This document shows positions 1-11,459 of a stretch of 64,000 bases of DNA, in pieces. This DNA is from Aradus depressus (lineage: Eukaryota; Arthropoda; Insecta; Hemiptera; Aradidae). Position 1 is the stretch's first letter. Every line of letters begins with the position of its first letter. The stretch is taken from positions 52,097,087 to 52,161,086 of the forward strand of contig OY759216.1 in the NCBI GenBank assembly GCA_963662175.1. Reading direction: 5' to 3'. The notes under the pieces were generated by a model. That model saw only the letters and a list, made by a program, of their open reading frames with translations. It made no database searches and was not told the origin of the DNA. The position numbers were made by a program, and so were the translations under genes.

Positions 1-111
1 CTAACTATAATTATTACAATGCATGTATTTCAGTCATCAAATCTATTTACTTATAATAAATCATATAATATATCGCAGCCTTATAAATATGATGTACATT
101 TTTTTTTAAGT

Positions 112-170
112 ATAAATCTTTAGGTGTAACATTAGTTTAAATATGTGAACATAATGATAATAATGCTTGA
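112..170 (+). repeat. 60-bp dispersed repeat, copy 1 (partner near 4252)
   Basis: A block containing GGTGTAACATTAGTTTAAA followed by a run of AATGATAATAAT is matched at about 80 percent identity by 4250-4305 in the same orientation. No function is visible. The two copies bracket the exon chain at 856-2122, but nothing suggests that they are LTRs. Confidence 0.5.
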
Positions 171-855
171 AATTCCATATTTTGATGCTTTGTGGCTTGG
201 GTGAGGTGGGAGTCCCAGTTCGACTACCCAAGGAGCCCGCACGAGGGACTACAGCCTCTTATCGCCTTTCTTCACTATAATCTTAATAACATCCATAACT
301 CATCGACACTACATAAATGATTCTTTCACTATCACTAAATTCATTGTTTTTTTTCTCAGATTTAATTAATTGCTTCGAACAAAAACAGATTTTTTAAATA
401 TTTTTAGATACAGAGGGTAGGAAAACATGGAATACGAGGGAAATTCGGAATAGGAAAGAAGGTATGCCTCTTAAAATAAAGTGAAAAATTTGAAGTAAAT
501 CAATTCAGTACCTTAGAACCAAACTATAGTATGTCCATTTTTGGTGAAAAGTAGGTAAGAATCGATCTTTACTAATTCTAGGGCGCTCTTACCGATGGTG
601 GCAATCATATGTCTCTAAACCAATCAGAATCTTTATTTTAAATTAAGAAAATGTAATGTCCACAATTGCTTAGATCCAAACTATCTTAGAGGCAAGAGTT
701 GCTCATACGATCGTTTAAATCAAAATTAAATTAAATTTGGATATATCGTATGTCCAGTTAAGATTGTTTGGCTCTCAGAAAAAATGGGTTCAGGTGAACT
801 AGGTAGCCAATGTCACATTGTAACCACATTACAACCTTCTCTCTCATTCAATCAG
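171..855. other. No gene recognised
   Basis: AT-rich sequence with no convincing reading frame, RNA gene or known element. A donor-like AG/GTAAGA occurs near 556 and another (CAG/GTGAAC) near 791. Earlier exons of the locus at 856-2122 could lie here, but none can be supported from the sequence. Confidence 0.4.
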
Positions 856-2122
856 AGTGCAAAAAATATGTTTAGAACTGCATGATAATAATAATATTAT
901 GATGATTAACAGAACGAAAAAGATATTACAAATGTGCAATGCCAACAATTTGAATAACCAAGGTAGGTGAAATTTAATTGTTATTCTGTTTGCTTCAATA
1001 ATAATATTCATTGTATAGGCAACAGGTTGTTTTGTTCTACTAATTTTTTACAATTATTAAGTTTTGATTAGTGTGTTCTTTCTTTTATTACAAATCTATT
1101 AATCTTTTATTTCCTTACACCTATATTCTGATCTTAATTTGTTTAGCCTTAAATATCTCATTATTTTAACAAAACAGATCACGAACTGGTGAAGTTGCTA
1201 GAAGAATATGAAAACCTGCATGAATCTAATGATCTGCCTGTAATCTTCGATTTTGTAAACGAAGAGGGTTCTTCAGTTCAATATTGTGGTACCATGAGCA
1301 ACAGTAACGATTATTATGGTACGTATAAGTTTAATACAGAAGAGTTCTATAATGTTATTATAGAGCAAGGTAGGTTATTATTATTTCGTTAGTATATTCT
1401 TTAATATGTGTATATTTGTAATTTTACCATTTCTGAATTTTTAGCAATTTCAAGCCTAAATAATAATAATTGTATTATCATTAACGAAGGAAAACTTGAA
1501 AATGCAGTCATCGTATGAGAATGTGGTGATAGAGGTGTTTTAGACTGTACATATAATAATAATGGAAATGAAATTATTATATGGTTGGAACCAGAATCGG
1601 ATACTAAACTTAATACTCCCGTTTCAACATATCCAGGTACTACACCTGCTTAATTAAACAAAAAAAATAAAATGAATTGTAATCTATGTAATAAAATAAT
1701 ATTTTGTTTTTGTTAATATTTGGGTAAATCAGTAATTGAGCGTATATCGAATTCGGTACTCATTGTTCAAATGGATCTGATGGAATCCTTGATCATCCAA
1801 CGATCCGACGCGAACAATTTGCAACAATGATTTGGATTTTCAAATAATTCCCAGTTCACCTTCATATTCTGATGAGCCCCAATTCTTTGGTGTGCACAAA
1901 TGGTATTAAGTACCTATTTCATTATATTCTAAACTCAAATCTTATTGGAAAATTATTTGTACTAAAAGTATTTTTAATGATAACGACTACCAACTCTAGT
2001 TTATTTTATTTTATTACGTTTCAGGTGATAACTTGGGAGAGAACCAGAAAACCATGCTCCCTCCATTGGTCCCCTGGTTGACTACTCTAATACGTCGACA
2101 GACTCCTCGTTTTTTAACTTAG
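856..2122 (+). pseudogene. Five-exon gene-like chain with two in-frame stops; unknown product
   Basis: Five blocks sit between good splice signals: A 856-962, B 1178-1369, C 1445-1636, D 1741-1902, E 2025-2122. Every junction is phase 1 (one base before the intron, two after), so the reading frame runs through all five. Donors are AAG/GTAGGT after A and B, CAG/GTACTA after C, and a weak ATG/GTATTA after D. The acceptor before E is a clean TTACGTTTCAG. B and C are both exactly 192 bp. The reading is acidic and Asn-rich with scattered Cys; no family is recognised. Exon C contains TGA after AVIV and exon D a TAA after MIWIFK, while all other codons stay open to a TAG at 2120, with AATAAA about 85 bp beyond. 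Read plainly this is a recently dead gene. A living gene with different exon ends, sequencing errors or stop recoding is possible. No first exon or start codon was found. Confidence 0.45.
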
Positions 2123-2924
2123 TTTCTCGCATGTTTGATTTCTTCAATCGTTTAATAATTTATCATTTTGCTCTTTTTTTTCTTCTTAAACTCCGAACTT
2201 CTTAATAAATAATATTTTTTATTCTAATGTTATACATAATTATTGTAATGAAATTCTTTACAAATTATAGTTTTCAGATGTCAAGGCGATTCTTCCTGCA
2301 TGCATTGCAATTATTGCTGGCAATTTTTGGCATTTTGCACAAGTAATTAATATAAGTAACGTAAGTTGTTAGATATTATAATCTTAGGACTCATTTATTT
2401 GATGATATATTCTCAATATTTGAAAATCCTTGAGTGTAGTTTCTTAGAGCATTCCTAGAAAAGTATTTCTCGGAGTCGTAAGAAATGGGAGTTATTAAAG
2501 TTAATCTCGTCTCATGAAGAGAAAAAGAAATTTCGTTGGTGTAATTGAGAGTCCTTCAAATTTTATCACCGACAAAAAATTTCTACGTGCCCATAATTGT
2601 CTCCATTTAATGTCGGAAGTAAATTTTGAGGGTTTCCTCATTTAGACTCGTCGATGATTGACGTCGATCGTTGATGCTTATTCGACCCGTAGATCTCTAA
2701 TCAATCAGCTATTACTTGATTCCTTAATCTTCATTGACGCCCATTTGAACTTTAGATCTCTTTGACCGGGAATTCTTCATAAACGTTTTGTTCTTCAACG
2801 AATCCCACAGAGCCCCTGGAAGAACAAGAATTGTTAATCTAAAGAAATAAATTATAAATAAACAATATTAGACAATGGAGTACAGCCGCCTACCGTGTTG
2901 GCTACAAACGTGAGCATTATAAAT
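2123..2924. other. Downstream AT-rich spacer
   Basis: Contains an AATAAA at about 2204, a plausible poly(A) signal for the preceding exon chain. Otherwise no reading frame, RNA gene or recognised repeat was found. Confidence 0.35.
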
Positions 2925-3154
2925 TATATATGAGATGTGACCATAACAGGACTTTCTTATACCAACCTCGTGTTTACAGTCCACTCTCCCTCCCCACTCT
3001 CAAAATCATTTCATACTGTCGTTAATGTCTAATGTGTTGGCTTCAGCGGTTTTCATTGGTTCATTGTAACATCTTATACCTAGTAATGCCCATATGAATT
3101 GATGTTGAGAGGGAGGAGAATAAGAATGCCTTGTTATGGCCCCATCACATATAT
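2925..3154. mobile_element. Family C foldback MITE, copy 1
   Basis: Two inverted arms: the left begins ATATATGAGATGTGACC and the right ends GGCCCCATCACATATAT. Between them lie the paired motifs TTATACCAACC and ACTCTCAAAATCATTTCATAC, the latter matched in reverse on the right. The same arms occur at 14206-15358 and 21211-21462. Short, non-coding and palindromic, so a MITE-like non-autonomous DNA transposon is the best reading. Confidence 0.65.
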
Positions 3155-3899
3155 TTTGTTTATTCATTATTATTATTTTTTAAATTTTACATTGTCAATT
3201 TTTTTTATCATTCTTAATTTAATTAATAAATAATAAAAATATATACCAAAATGTATTGATATATCTACGCGACACAATTTAAACATTACTTGGGACTAAA
3301 TTTCGTAAGAAATGTAAATTCTTTGAGGCGTTATAACTTTGTTCATAATGTCTTGTCTCAAATCTGAGGACATTTCGTTCTTTGACATTTAATAAGAAAT
3401 ATTATTAATTGAGACAAATTTTTTGATTTGCTAACCGTATTTGCGGAAATCAAGCAAACGTCAAATGGGTTTCATTACATTTAAGGACGATTTTCGGCAT
3501 GTATCTCGCAAACCGGATGACCATCAAAAAAAGTATTTAAAAATATATGAAAGTACATAAAATGTGCCTTTCAGCTTTCTCTACAAGTTTTATTTGAAGA
3601 GATTTTTGATTAAGTCATAAATATAAGTGGTATCTTGAAAAATGTATTTAGGTCCCAAATTAAAGCGGTCGCAATTTTATTCCAATTTTAAGACATGTTA
3701 CATCTTAATTTTAAATTCCATGTTCATAATTATCGTTCTTGAAACACATACACAAATACAGAAAGATATCATCGCGAAAATGGTCAAAATGTTCTCAGAG
3801 AACTTGAAACGGGAAATTCCTTTGAAAACTCAATTCTTGAATTTTACGCACGATTGCATTTAGTGATGAGCAAAAGCAAGATCATAGCAGTATTAGGTT
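3155..3899. other. No gene recognised
   Basis: AT-rich DNA. The 73-codon open frame at 3642-3863 has ordinary AT-rich composition and no recognisable motif, so it is not called. Confidence 0.35.
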
Positions 3900-3985
3900 T
3901 TGGTATTGATCTTGTTTTGTAGATGTCTTGGTCTTGCATAGGTGGGTCTTGGTCTTGTTAAATTGGGTCTTGGTCTTGCAAGACT
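3900..3985 (+). repeat. Short imperfect minisatellite, GGTCTTG units
   Basis: The phrase TTGGTCTTG recurs about five times in 85 bp with variable spacers. This is a local slippage-type repeat with no open frame. Confidence 0.7.
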
Positions 3986-4249
3986 TGCTATTTTCCATCA
4001 GAAATTCGATTCTGTGAAATTGTGATGGTATTACCAACGAATTTTTTTTGAAGTAACGATGTCTAGAAAAATATATCATTAAAAATACTTCGAAATAACT
4101 CTCTATACAATGTAGCATCTGACATTGGTCCTCAAAAAAAGACGTGTGATGGTTAATAAAATTCTATGAGAAAATATAAAATTCTATTACGATCAGGTTT
4201 ATAACCTGTTTTATTTTACTCCAATATTTTTTATTGTTAAATCTACCGT

Positions 4250-4305
4250 ATAAATGTTTAGGTGGAACATTAGTTTAAAAATGTAAGTATAATGATAATA
4301 AAACG
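4250..4305 (+). repeat. 60-bp dispersed repeat, copy 2
   Basis: Carries GGTGGAACATTAGTTTAAA and AATGATAATAA, matching the block at 112-170 in direct orientation. Confidence 0.5.
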
Positions 4306-4332
4306 TAGATTTATTCCTGAATTTTTTTTTTT

Positions 4333-4478
4333 CCAGAAGTCTTATTTTTTTTGGAAATATTTTGGGACACTTCCACTTCCCTTCTTCGGTCACTATGAAC
4401 AATGTTATAGCATCTACAAGAAAGGACGTGGAAGTGTCCCAAAATATTATCAAAAAATTAAAGAAGACACCTCTGGGA
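4333..4478. repeat. Inverted repeat around GGGACACTTCCAC, hairpin family
   Basis: The left arm has ATATTTTGGGACACTTCCAC and the right arm GTGGAAGTGTCCCAAAATAT; similarity continues outward to the CCAGAAGT and CACCTCTGG ends. The same sequence occurs as a single arm at 62050-62135 on the other strand. It belongs to the hairpin units described in the findings. Confidence 0.7.
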
Positions 4479-5011
4479 GAAAATACCAGAAAAAATCAAC
4501 ATAGTAACATCTCAGAGAAGTTTAAGAAACACAATATTCTTGTCTATCACTAGAGTTTCACGAGAGCCCTGGGTCCTCTTGGGTCACTATTATTTCTATC
4601 ATTTCACTGTAGCATTAAGGCGCCATTCACAGGATTGGAACTGTGTCAGCAATGAAAATGGTTCAATAGTTTTTGCTGTGCCGCGGCGCACTGTCCGAAT
4701 TGTCCAGAGAGACCTCATAGCTTGACTCGACTTCCGAGTAGTTACGATTATTTTCTATATTTGTCCCGACTCAAGTTCGGATTGGATCAAAGTTATTATT
4801 TCAATGATATTGCTTTTTTTATCATTTTTTTTTTTTTTGAGGGTTAGGAACCTGTATACATCTGCGGAAAAAAAGACTGATGAGAACTGAGGATAGGTCA
4901 CATTGGATATTGCCAACAGCGGATGACCTTGACTGGATCCACCTGAGCGGTGGCTGATGGCTCCTGAAGAGCAGTCTGGAGGGGCTGCACTGGTCACCCC
5001 TCCCCCGAGAC

Positions 5012-5019
5012 TATATAAG
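5012..5019 (+). promoter_or_regulatory. TATA box, candidate core promoter of the W/K-rich protein gene
   Basis: CTATATAAGAG lies in a locally GC-rich 200-bp island that is unlike its surroundings. Transcription would start about 30 bp downstream, near 5042-5047, giving a 5' leader of only 10-20 bases before the ATG at 5058. A short leader and tiny first exon are typical of insect cuticle and secreted-protein genes. A TCAGT initiator-like word at 5092 is too far downstream to be the partner. The link to the gene is inferred from layout. Confidence 0.4.
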
Positions 5020-5057
5020 AGCTCTTGTGGAGCCTCTGGTGGCAGATCTCTCACAGG

Positions 5058-5090
5058 ATGCCCGCTACTCCGCATCTCTCAACTCTCCTG
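5058..5090 (+). CDS. Candidate first coding exon of the secreted W/K-rich protein
   Basis: ATG at 5058 begins a reading MPATPHLSTLL that ends at CTG before GTCAGT. Ending in phase 0, it joins in frame to the exon at 12655, so the hydrophobic run STLL continues into LVSCLIAAGLSVPL and makes a normal signal peptide of about 27 residues. The TATA box is 46 bp upstream. The weak point is the donor: GTCAGT has C at +3, which is rare. A different first exon elsewhere in 5100-12600 is possible. If right, intron 1 is about 7.56 kb. Confidence 0.35.
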
Positions 5091-5367
5091 GTCAGTCTAC
5101 CAACCTTGTGTGATTTGTTGTGTACCTACCTACTATCTCCATCACTCAGGATATCTCACTAACAATAAGTCATTTTACTATATATTTCTATTATATTACT
5201 TTTTTTCATTATCTATTCACTTCAGTTTGGTGAAGGGTCAATTCACTTCAGTAAAAAACAGCTTATAGAGGTGAAGGGTTCATGATGTATTGCTTGCTAC
5301 ATTGTACCGTTTTCAAAAGACCCCTTTTAGAAAATTGGAAATCTTGCAGCATAAAGTTAACAACAGT

Positions 5368-5397
5368 TGTTAACCATGTATATATATATATATATAG
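5368..5397. repeat. TA microsatellite
   Basis: An alternating TA run at about 5380-5396 within AT-rich DNA. Confidence 0.8.
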
Positions 5398-5454
5398 TAA
5401 ATATAGTAGAAATAGTAAATTGTTTTATTTTACTATTTAAATTTATTTATTTGC

Positions 5455-5990
5455 AGTCAATATAAAATATAAACAATGGGCAAATATAATAGCTATATTC
5501 ACATGATGGGAGAAGTCAGACAGCACTGACAATCCCTGTTTAACATCATATAACAAAATTTAACATCAATTAGAAGATCTTGAGGCCAACTCCTTTTCAG
5601 ACGGCGTGGAGGATTGAGAGGATTGGACTTGCGCAAATGGGTTAGGATGGAATAAAAGTTTATTGTGGGATATTTATGTTTTTATGGAGTAATTTATTAA
5701 TAACGTAGAAGGGATCATTTACAATTCGACGGAGGATTTTGAACTGGAAAGCTTGAATGCGATTTATATTGGATTGTACCCCATAACTCGAGGCGATATA
5801 CCCCATATATAAATAATCTTATGAATTGTCGCTATGCTGGCAGTAGAAAGATTTAATTTATCTCTAAGTAGTCTATAACACCGGTCATTTAGGAACACAC
5901 GTGGATTTTATGCTAGTCTGCCGTCAAAGTAGAACCCGAGGTAACGTTGGTTGGAGGACGAAATCAGAACATTGTTGATGCTTCCTTAAA
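5455..5990 (-). pseudogene. Jockey-type non-LTR retrotransposon fragment, end of reverse transcriptase
   Basis: Read on the minus strand, with several frame changes, the segment gives RYLGFYFDGRL, then YRLLRDKLNLS, IIYIWG (the usual WTYGIQLWG block), a decayed FQ-K-LR region, HPNPFA and RRLKRSWPQDLL. This order is what Jockey-clade reverse transcriptases show from the thumb to the C-terminus. The catalytic YxDD part and the endonuclease are absent, so it is a truncated, long-dead copy. It lies in intron 1 of the W/K-rich protein gene, in antisense. Confidence 0.65.
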
Positions 5991-6610
5991 TAAACAATAG
6001 TATTTTTTTAATTTTTACGGAGATATCAATTAGTAAAGTGATATAAAACTAAATATTCGATGAGAAGTATAGTAATAAAAATGTTTATTTAGAAATCAAT
6101 TTACATAAATATAAATTAAAAATATCAGTTAACATGGCCTTAGATCAACAATGACACTTTGGGGAGGTGGGAGGGGCTGGGCCTGGGGGTTGATTTCCTT
6201 TTTTTTTTGGTCTGTAATTTGCTTATATTATGAATAAGCATTCATTTTAATCTAAAAATATTATTGTTTTTCTCATATATTACGAAATTACTTTTAGCTC
6301 CAAGAATTTTCATAAAGCTACAATGGGATGGATTTACATGTAAGTCCTCCCTTCTCAGCTATTTGTCTTGAAACTCTTAAGAGCCCGCAAGTTACAGATC
6401 GTTTGGTTATTTCACACACTTGAACACTATCGATATCTTGGATTGATCGATTTCGTCAAGATCAATTTTCGACATTTAAACGTCTGTTTCTTCATTGCTA
6501 CCAGTTAGCCTGTTGTTGGCCTCTTAGGTAAATATAATCTTCCTTAATCGTTTTGACAAGCACTCTTAGAAACCCCGGTTATCTCTTCTACGTCGGATAA
6601 TGCTACCAAA

Positions 6611-6886
6611 GAGGACGCCGGTAGCTCAGTGGCATTTTGCTTGCTTACTGTGCTCTTAGATTTTTTTATCTGGGCGGTGGGAAACCACTGAGTTTGGATG
6701 GGACGTTAAGCGTTGGTCCTGAGCATGTACGATGTCAGTTACTCGTTAAAGAAAAATTTAGGGTGGACAGAATTTACGACTCCCTTAGTCGAGCTCATGA
6801 CCAACAGAGCCACGAAAGGGCGTTCTGGTAGTAGGCGATATGACCTCGAAGTTAAAGCCGGGACATGAGTCACAATAACTAACTAC
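6611..6886 (+). mobile_element. tRNA-derived SINE-1, copy 1
   Basis: Begins with the tRNA-like head GCCGGTAGCTCAGTGG (A box). It runs through the body marks GGATGGGACGTTAAGCG and GTACGATGTCAG to the 3' end GACATGAGTCACAATAACTAAC. The B box is deleted, and the copy is diverged. Confidence 0.8.
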
Positions 6887-8286
6887 AAAACCAAATTATT
6901 CCAAATGGACAAACCAACTGTTGTTCCTTGGCCGTTTTTCTTTGCTTTTGTCAAAATATAAACTATTTAGTCCCTACTGTTATTTGATTATCCTTGGCGT
7001 GGGCTCATTTCTTAAAGGATTCGGTCTCGACCTCTGGAGATCTTCTTGTCAAATTTATTTACCCAATCATTGCTCTTCTATCGCTGTAGACTTCTTGTAG
7101 AACTTATTACTTCCTTCAACCTCCCCTCTCCTTTATTGATTTCTTCGTCTTTTTCGAAGATCTGTTATCTTTGATTCGTTGCTACAATCAGCTACCCCTC
7201 GAATTTTCTCTTACAACTTCCTTAGCTGACTTTATCGATCCCATACGATCTTACCCTGTGCTCTCCAAACGCATCTCATATTACTAGGTTTGGAGAAGAG
7301 TATCCATCACTCACTGGAAAATTACTGGGATAGATACAGTTTTCTCTGAGTATTCACTTTGATCGCATTTTGTAGGTCGACGACAAGAAAACATTTTTTT
7401 TTTTTTTTGCCCAAGTGTATGTGGGTAGCCTATACAATTGTTGCCATATGAAACTCGGAATGTATTTGTGTCATTCTGGCAGTTACAACCAGAGCATAGT
7501 GACCGGTTCCAGAAAAATATTCGCGCTGCGCTGCGTCAAAAACTATCATAAAAACTAAAATATTATATTACGTAGTTAAGTGGGATGTCAAAATGGAGAG
7601 TTCTAAGTACATGATGAGAATATTTACTCAATTAATATAGCCCGCGTCAAAAGGTCCGAAGGAACAACCGAATGTATCTTCGCCTCGACGACCTCGGTGG
7701 TGGGGTGGGGTGGGTAGTAGTGGGTACTTCTACCAACAAACCGATATTTCGAGCATTCGAGTCTAATCGGCATCCAAAAATGTTTACATTTGATTTTTCT
7801 GACTGCTAATGGTCGTTTGGAACAAGGTGGAAACCTATAGATAGCCTGAAGCAATTAACCAAAGCAATCGAAGCGAAAAAAAATGAAGATAAATCCGAAC
7901 TTGGCCAACGTGTGCGCATTGAGCATATTTGACTCTAATTTCTGTAATTTACTAAGTTTTGCTAATATTATTTAATAGCACCTCCTGCCGGTTTCCTTTT
8001 CTCCGTGTACTGGGTATAGTAGCGTTACACGGCTGATTTTTTGAAGTACACTTACATAACCATAAAGGTACTTTCCTATACAGTAATCAAAAATCCTTTT
8101 TGGAGACTGCAAACTCACTCTCGGAGGCACGATAAGTTCCCAAGTTCATTGATATCTCCTATTTCTGACCAACCATACTAGTCATGGCCACTAAGAACCT
8201 AAATTTACCTAACCTACTTTTTATCTTTACGCTTAAAAGCTTTTTTAAATGTTGAACGCAAGTTTGTGATGAGGAAATGTGTATTA
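6887..8286. other. No gene recognised
   Basis: Mixed-composition DNA with short T runs. The 7624-7854 minus frame and others are short, without motifs, and not supported. Confidence 0.35.
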
Positions 8287-8712
8287 CTTCCCCTGGCTAT
8301 ACGAAGTAAAGAGAGAAGTTATATAATTGGTCAGAAGTTCGATGTTGAGTCTTCACCGAGGTGTCATATTTGTAGTTCCCCTCATTGCTGTCTGTATGTG
8401 TGTATGAGTCTGTCATTACGATATCTCCTGATGGAATATATGATCAACTATTGTTGGACGACAACTATTGTTTTTTTTTCAGCCAAATGGGCCGAAGGGA
8501 AGGTGTAGGATGCTTGACTCTAAAACCCTAATTACTGCCGATCTAATCAATGTATAGACACACAGTTTAGTATGAGGATTTAGTATCAGAAGCTCATATG
8601 TAAGTCAAGTATTGATTTTTAGCCCAAACGATCGATTGATTTTGTAGGGAGAGCAAAAACTTAATTGATCAATTCGTGCTGGGGAAGTACATTGCCGGTG
8701 TTTCATCAATGA
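8287..8712 (+). repeat. Family B repeat, copy 1
   Basis: Starts at the palindromic end TACTTCCCC...CTATACGAAGT and runs through CCAAATGGGCCGAAGGG, AAACCCTAATTACTGCCGAT and CCCAAACGATCGATTG to the end GTGCTGGGGAAGTACATTGC. Non-coding. Confidence 0.8.
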
Positions 8713-8969
8713 CTTTTATTCTCTTTTTTGTAATTAGGGGGTCGGAAAACATGAAATTCTGCTGTTAAAATAGAATGTCAGATTGGCTACAGCACGTAAT
8801 TTATGTTGGTGCCTTAGGGGTTTTATTTACAAAAAAAGGCTATATATCCTTATCTCTAGTGTGTTGAGAGGAAACATTTTTGCAATTACAAGTTATGTAA
8901 TAAAATTTACCCTTACAACAAAAAAATTTCATTTCAAAATCGCTGCAGCTTACTCAGTTGTTACCTAAA

Positions 8970-9090
8970 ATGCAAAATTTTGAATGGGACTATCTACATG
9001 CGATAGCGAATTCATATAGGTAAACAATGTTCTAAAAAATCCATTCATTAGTTCTTGAATTAGGGGTGACAAACTTTTAGGGGACAGACA
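8970..9090 (+). repeat. Dispersed repeat sharing AATCCATTCATT..TTCTTGA
   Basis: ATGGGACTATC, then ATCCATTCATTAGTTCTTGA, is echoed at 59455-59535 (ATGGGACCATC, ATCCATTCATTGGTTCTTGA). A retroelement 3' region is possible but not shown. Confidence 0.4.
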
Positions 9091-9639
9091 GACATGGAAC
9101 ATAAGCATATCTGAAGGAGATAAGAAACATGGCATGAAGGAGAAAATGATAGTAAAAACCGTCTAGAAAGCTCAGACAAGCTCAATGTTTTTCTTTCTTT
9201 ATTAAAATTATAATTTTAAACAATTAGTATAAATATTTATTAGCATTTCAACTTTGTTTTCATGGTTGTCATAACAGTTAAGAGAACATTACTCTCGTTT
9301 ATTAGTTTCTTTCATTATCCCATAGAAAGCTCGAAGTCTGGTTTTGTAAGAAATCAATGGAAGTTTGTTATTTTCTGTTATTAGTTGTATGTTATCTCGC
9401 CAGATACATAAATATTTCTTTTACGTTCTAAAAAAAATTAATTAATTTTTTTTTTCTCAAGTTCAGATATTTTTCATGGAACAAATAGGAAATTTACACA
9501 GATGAAGTTATCTGAGAAAGTATTCTAAAAGAATTCTTGACTGAGGAACACATTCAAGGAAGAACACCTGAACTATTCCGAGTGAGACCTGTCCTCTGTA
9601 CATCTATCATAGTATATTTGTCTCTCCGTGTATATTGGG

Positions 9640-10260
9640 TATAATAATAAATTTATTTGGGACCGTTAAACCAATACAAGGTAATAGGATACGTCAAAAG
9701 AGTTTATACATTAAGATAGCTTATAAATTAGATTTATAACTACTTGAGTCTAACACACCTATGATTAGTAGTAATAACAAAACTATAAGAAAAAATAAAA
9801 TGAAATTATTAAAAACTGAATAAATAAATACCTAAAAATATATGAGTATATAAAAAAAATACATAGATACATTTATAATAAGTAGACACATTTTTCAATT
9901 TAATAAAAATTAAAATAACTATATTTAAAAAAAACTCTTCGGAAGTGTCTTTATATATTACAAATTAATACAAGATACGTTTATAATAAGTGGAGACATT
10001 TTTCAATTTAATAAAAATTAAGATAACTATTTTTCAAAAAAACTCTTCGGAAGTGTCTTTGTCCCAACGATGTTTCGGGACGTTCTTACGTTCCTTCATC
10101 AGGTCCCAATGTGCGAGATATAGAAAAGAAAAAGAAAACAATGTAACTATGAAAATATATATAAAAAAATAAAATAACATAAATATATATATTAATCAAT
10201 TAAAAATGAATAAATAAAAGTCTAAATAAATAAAAAATATATAAATGAATAAATAAAACA
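9640..10260 (+). repeat. Family D AT-rich repeat with internal 85-bp duplication
   Basis: Shares GGATACGTC, TTATAAATTAGATTTATAAC and a long AT-rich body with 27470-27720; shorter relatives are at 18800, 25030 and 46955. The block from ACATTTATAATAAGTAGACA to CTTCGGAAGTGTCTTT (9867-9951) is repeated at 9974-10058. It ends in a hairpin motif at 10073-10102 (minus strand) whose stem pairs GGAACGT with ACGTCCC. No open frame. Confidence 0.6.
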
Positions 10261-10375
10261 ATAACGTACATTCGACCGACCTTTAATGTGTGGAGGAACT
10301 CTGCCCAAAATATAATATAATTATTCAAGCCCAGCTGTTCTTAATCACTAGAAGTAGATACATTAAGACAATTCT

Positions 10376-10850
10376 CAGCGATGTACTTCCCCACCACGAA
10401 ATAATCAATTAAATGTTCGCTCTTTCTCAGAAACCCGATTGGGGTGAAATCATGAATCATAATACATTTCATCAGCAATTGATAGGGGATTTGAGTCGAC
10501 CCCTCCCCACCACCTCTCCTTCCTTTCGGCCGATTCCGCGGAGAATTATTATTAAGAGTGTCCTTATGGAGTTTTGAATTTAGATATGACATTTTGTATC
10601 GATACATACATTTCAATGGGAGTTATTAGAGTTTTTGTACTAAGCCTCCCCCTTAATTCCCCCCTTCCCTTTAGCCAATCTGGCTGAAAATCAGTAGGTG
10701 TTGTTTTTAAATGATTCTGGTTATACGTATAAAGTTTCGTGTCGATACATGCATTCTATTAGTAGTTATCATCTTCACAAAAATTCACACTGACAGATTT
10801 TTTTTTTTTTTTGATAATTGGAACCATGGTGTCGGAAAATTTCTCATTTA
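10376..10850 (-). repeat. Family B repeat, copy 2
   Basis: Minus-strand copy: the 3' end GTGGGGAAGTACATCGC is at the low coordinate. TTTCGGCCGATT and TTAGCCAATCTGGCTG mark the body, and the 5' part fades near 10850. Confidence 0.8.
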
Positions 10851-11280
10851 GAAAAATATATGGTTTTGTGGAGATAATTTATTTATAATATTTCATATAA
10901 TTAATAATAAATTATAGATTTAAAACGGAGGCGTGCTGATCCTGGTAATAAATGAAAATAATACTTGAGAGGAGAGAGGGGGAGGAGTGAACAAATTATT
11001 CTTATGTCTGACTGAAGGTGAATTAAATAAAAATAATATGACAAAATTTTACTGGTTTTTTAGAAGAAAATTTAAAAATCAGGTTTTCTCAAGTTCTACC
11101 TTTACTTTTCTAAGGTTCCGATGGCGTTTCCGTACCGACGGTTAAATGAATTTTTTTTTTTCTCAAAATTAAATTTTCTATGAGATCCCGAAGTTTGTCT
11201 AAAACAATCGGGGCAGACTGGATGAGACGGTGTGTACAATGTTTTTTTCTCTTCCCACTTAACTGTGAGAGTCATAAAGT

Positions 11281-11459
11281 TGCTTGCCCAGGTTTAATTA
11301 GGGTATGGTAATGGATACCTGATATTCAACAGGCTCGGTACCGTGATTTAGCAGCCCCTCTGAAGGACGGCGTGCTCAAAGTTTTGTCACCTCCCAGAAA
11401 AAAACCTAAAGATTTCAGCCGGGTTCGACCCCGCAATCTTGAACTCAGAAAGCGCTCAG
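11281..11459 (-). mobile_element. SINE-1, copy 2 (3'-truncated)
   Basis: GAAGGACGGCGTGCTCAA and the B box CCGGGTTCGACCCCGC (minus-strand sense) identify it. The head ends at a CGCTCAG block and the 3' half is missing. Confidence 0.75.

Noticed and set aside
1504..1530. Selenoprotein reading of the TGA
   Set aside because: No SECIS-like hairpin noticed downstream and a second in-frame stop (TAA) follows.
3712..3850. Shared repeat with 29040-29170
   Set aside because: Both contain ATCGCGAAAATGG and AAAACTC words, but the match is too short and gapped to support a family.
112..4305. LTR retrotransposon bounded by the 60-bp direct repeats
   Set aside because: The repeats are short, about 80 percent identical, lack TG...CA ends, and nothing between them resembles gag or pol.
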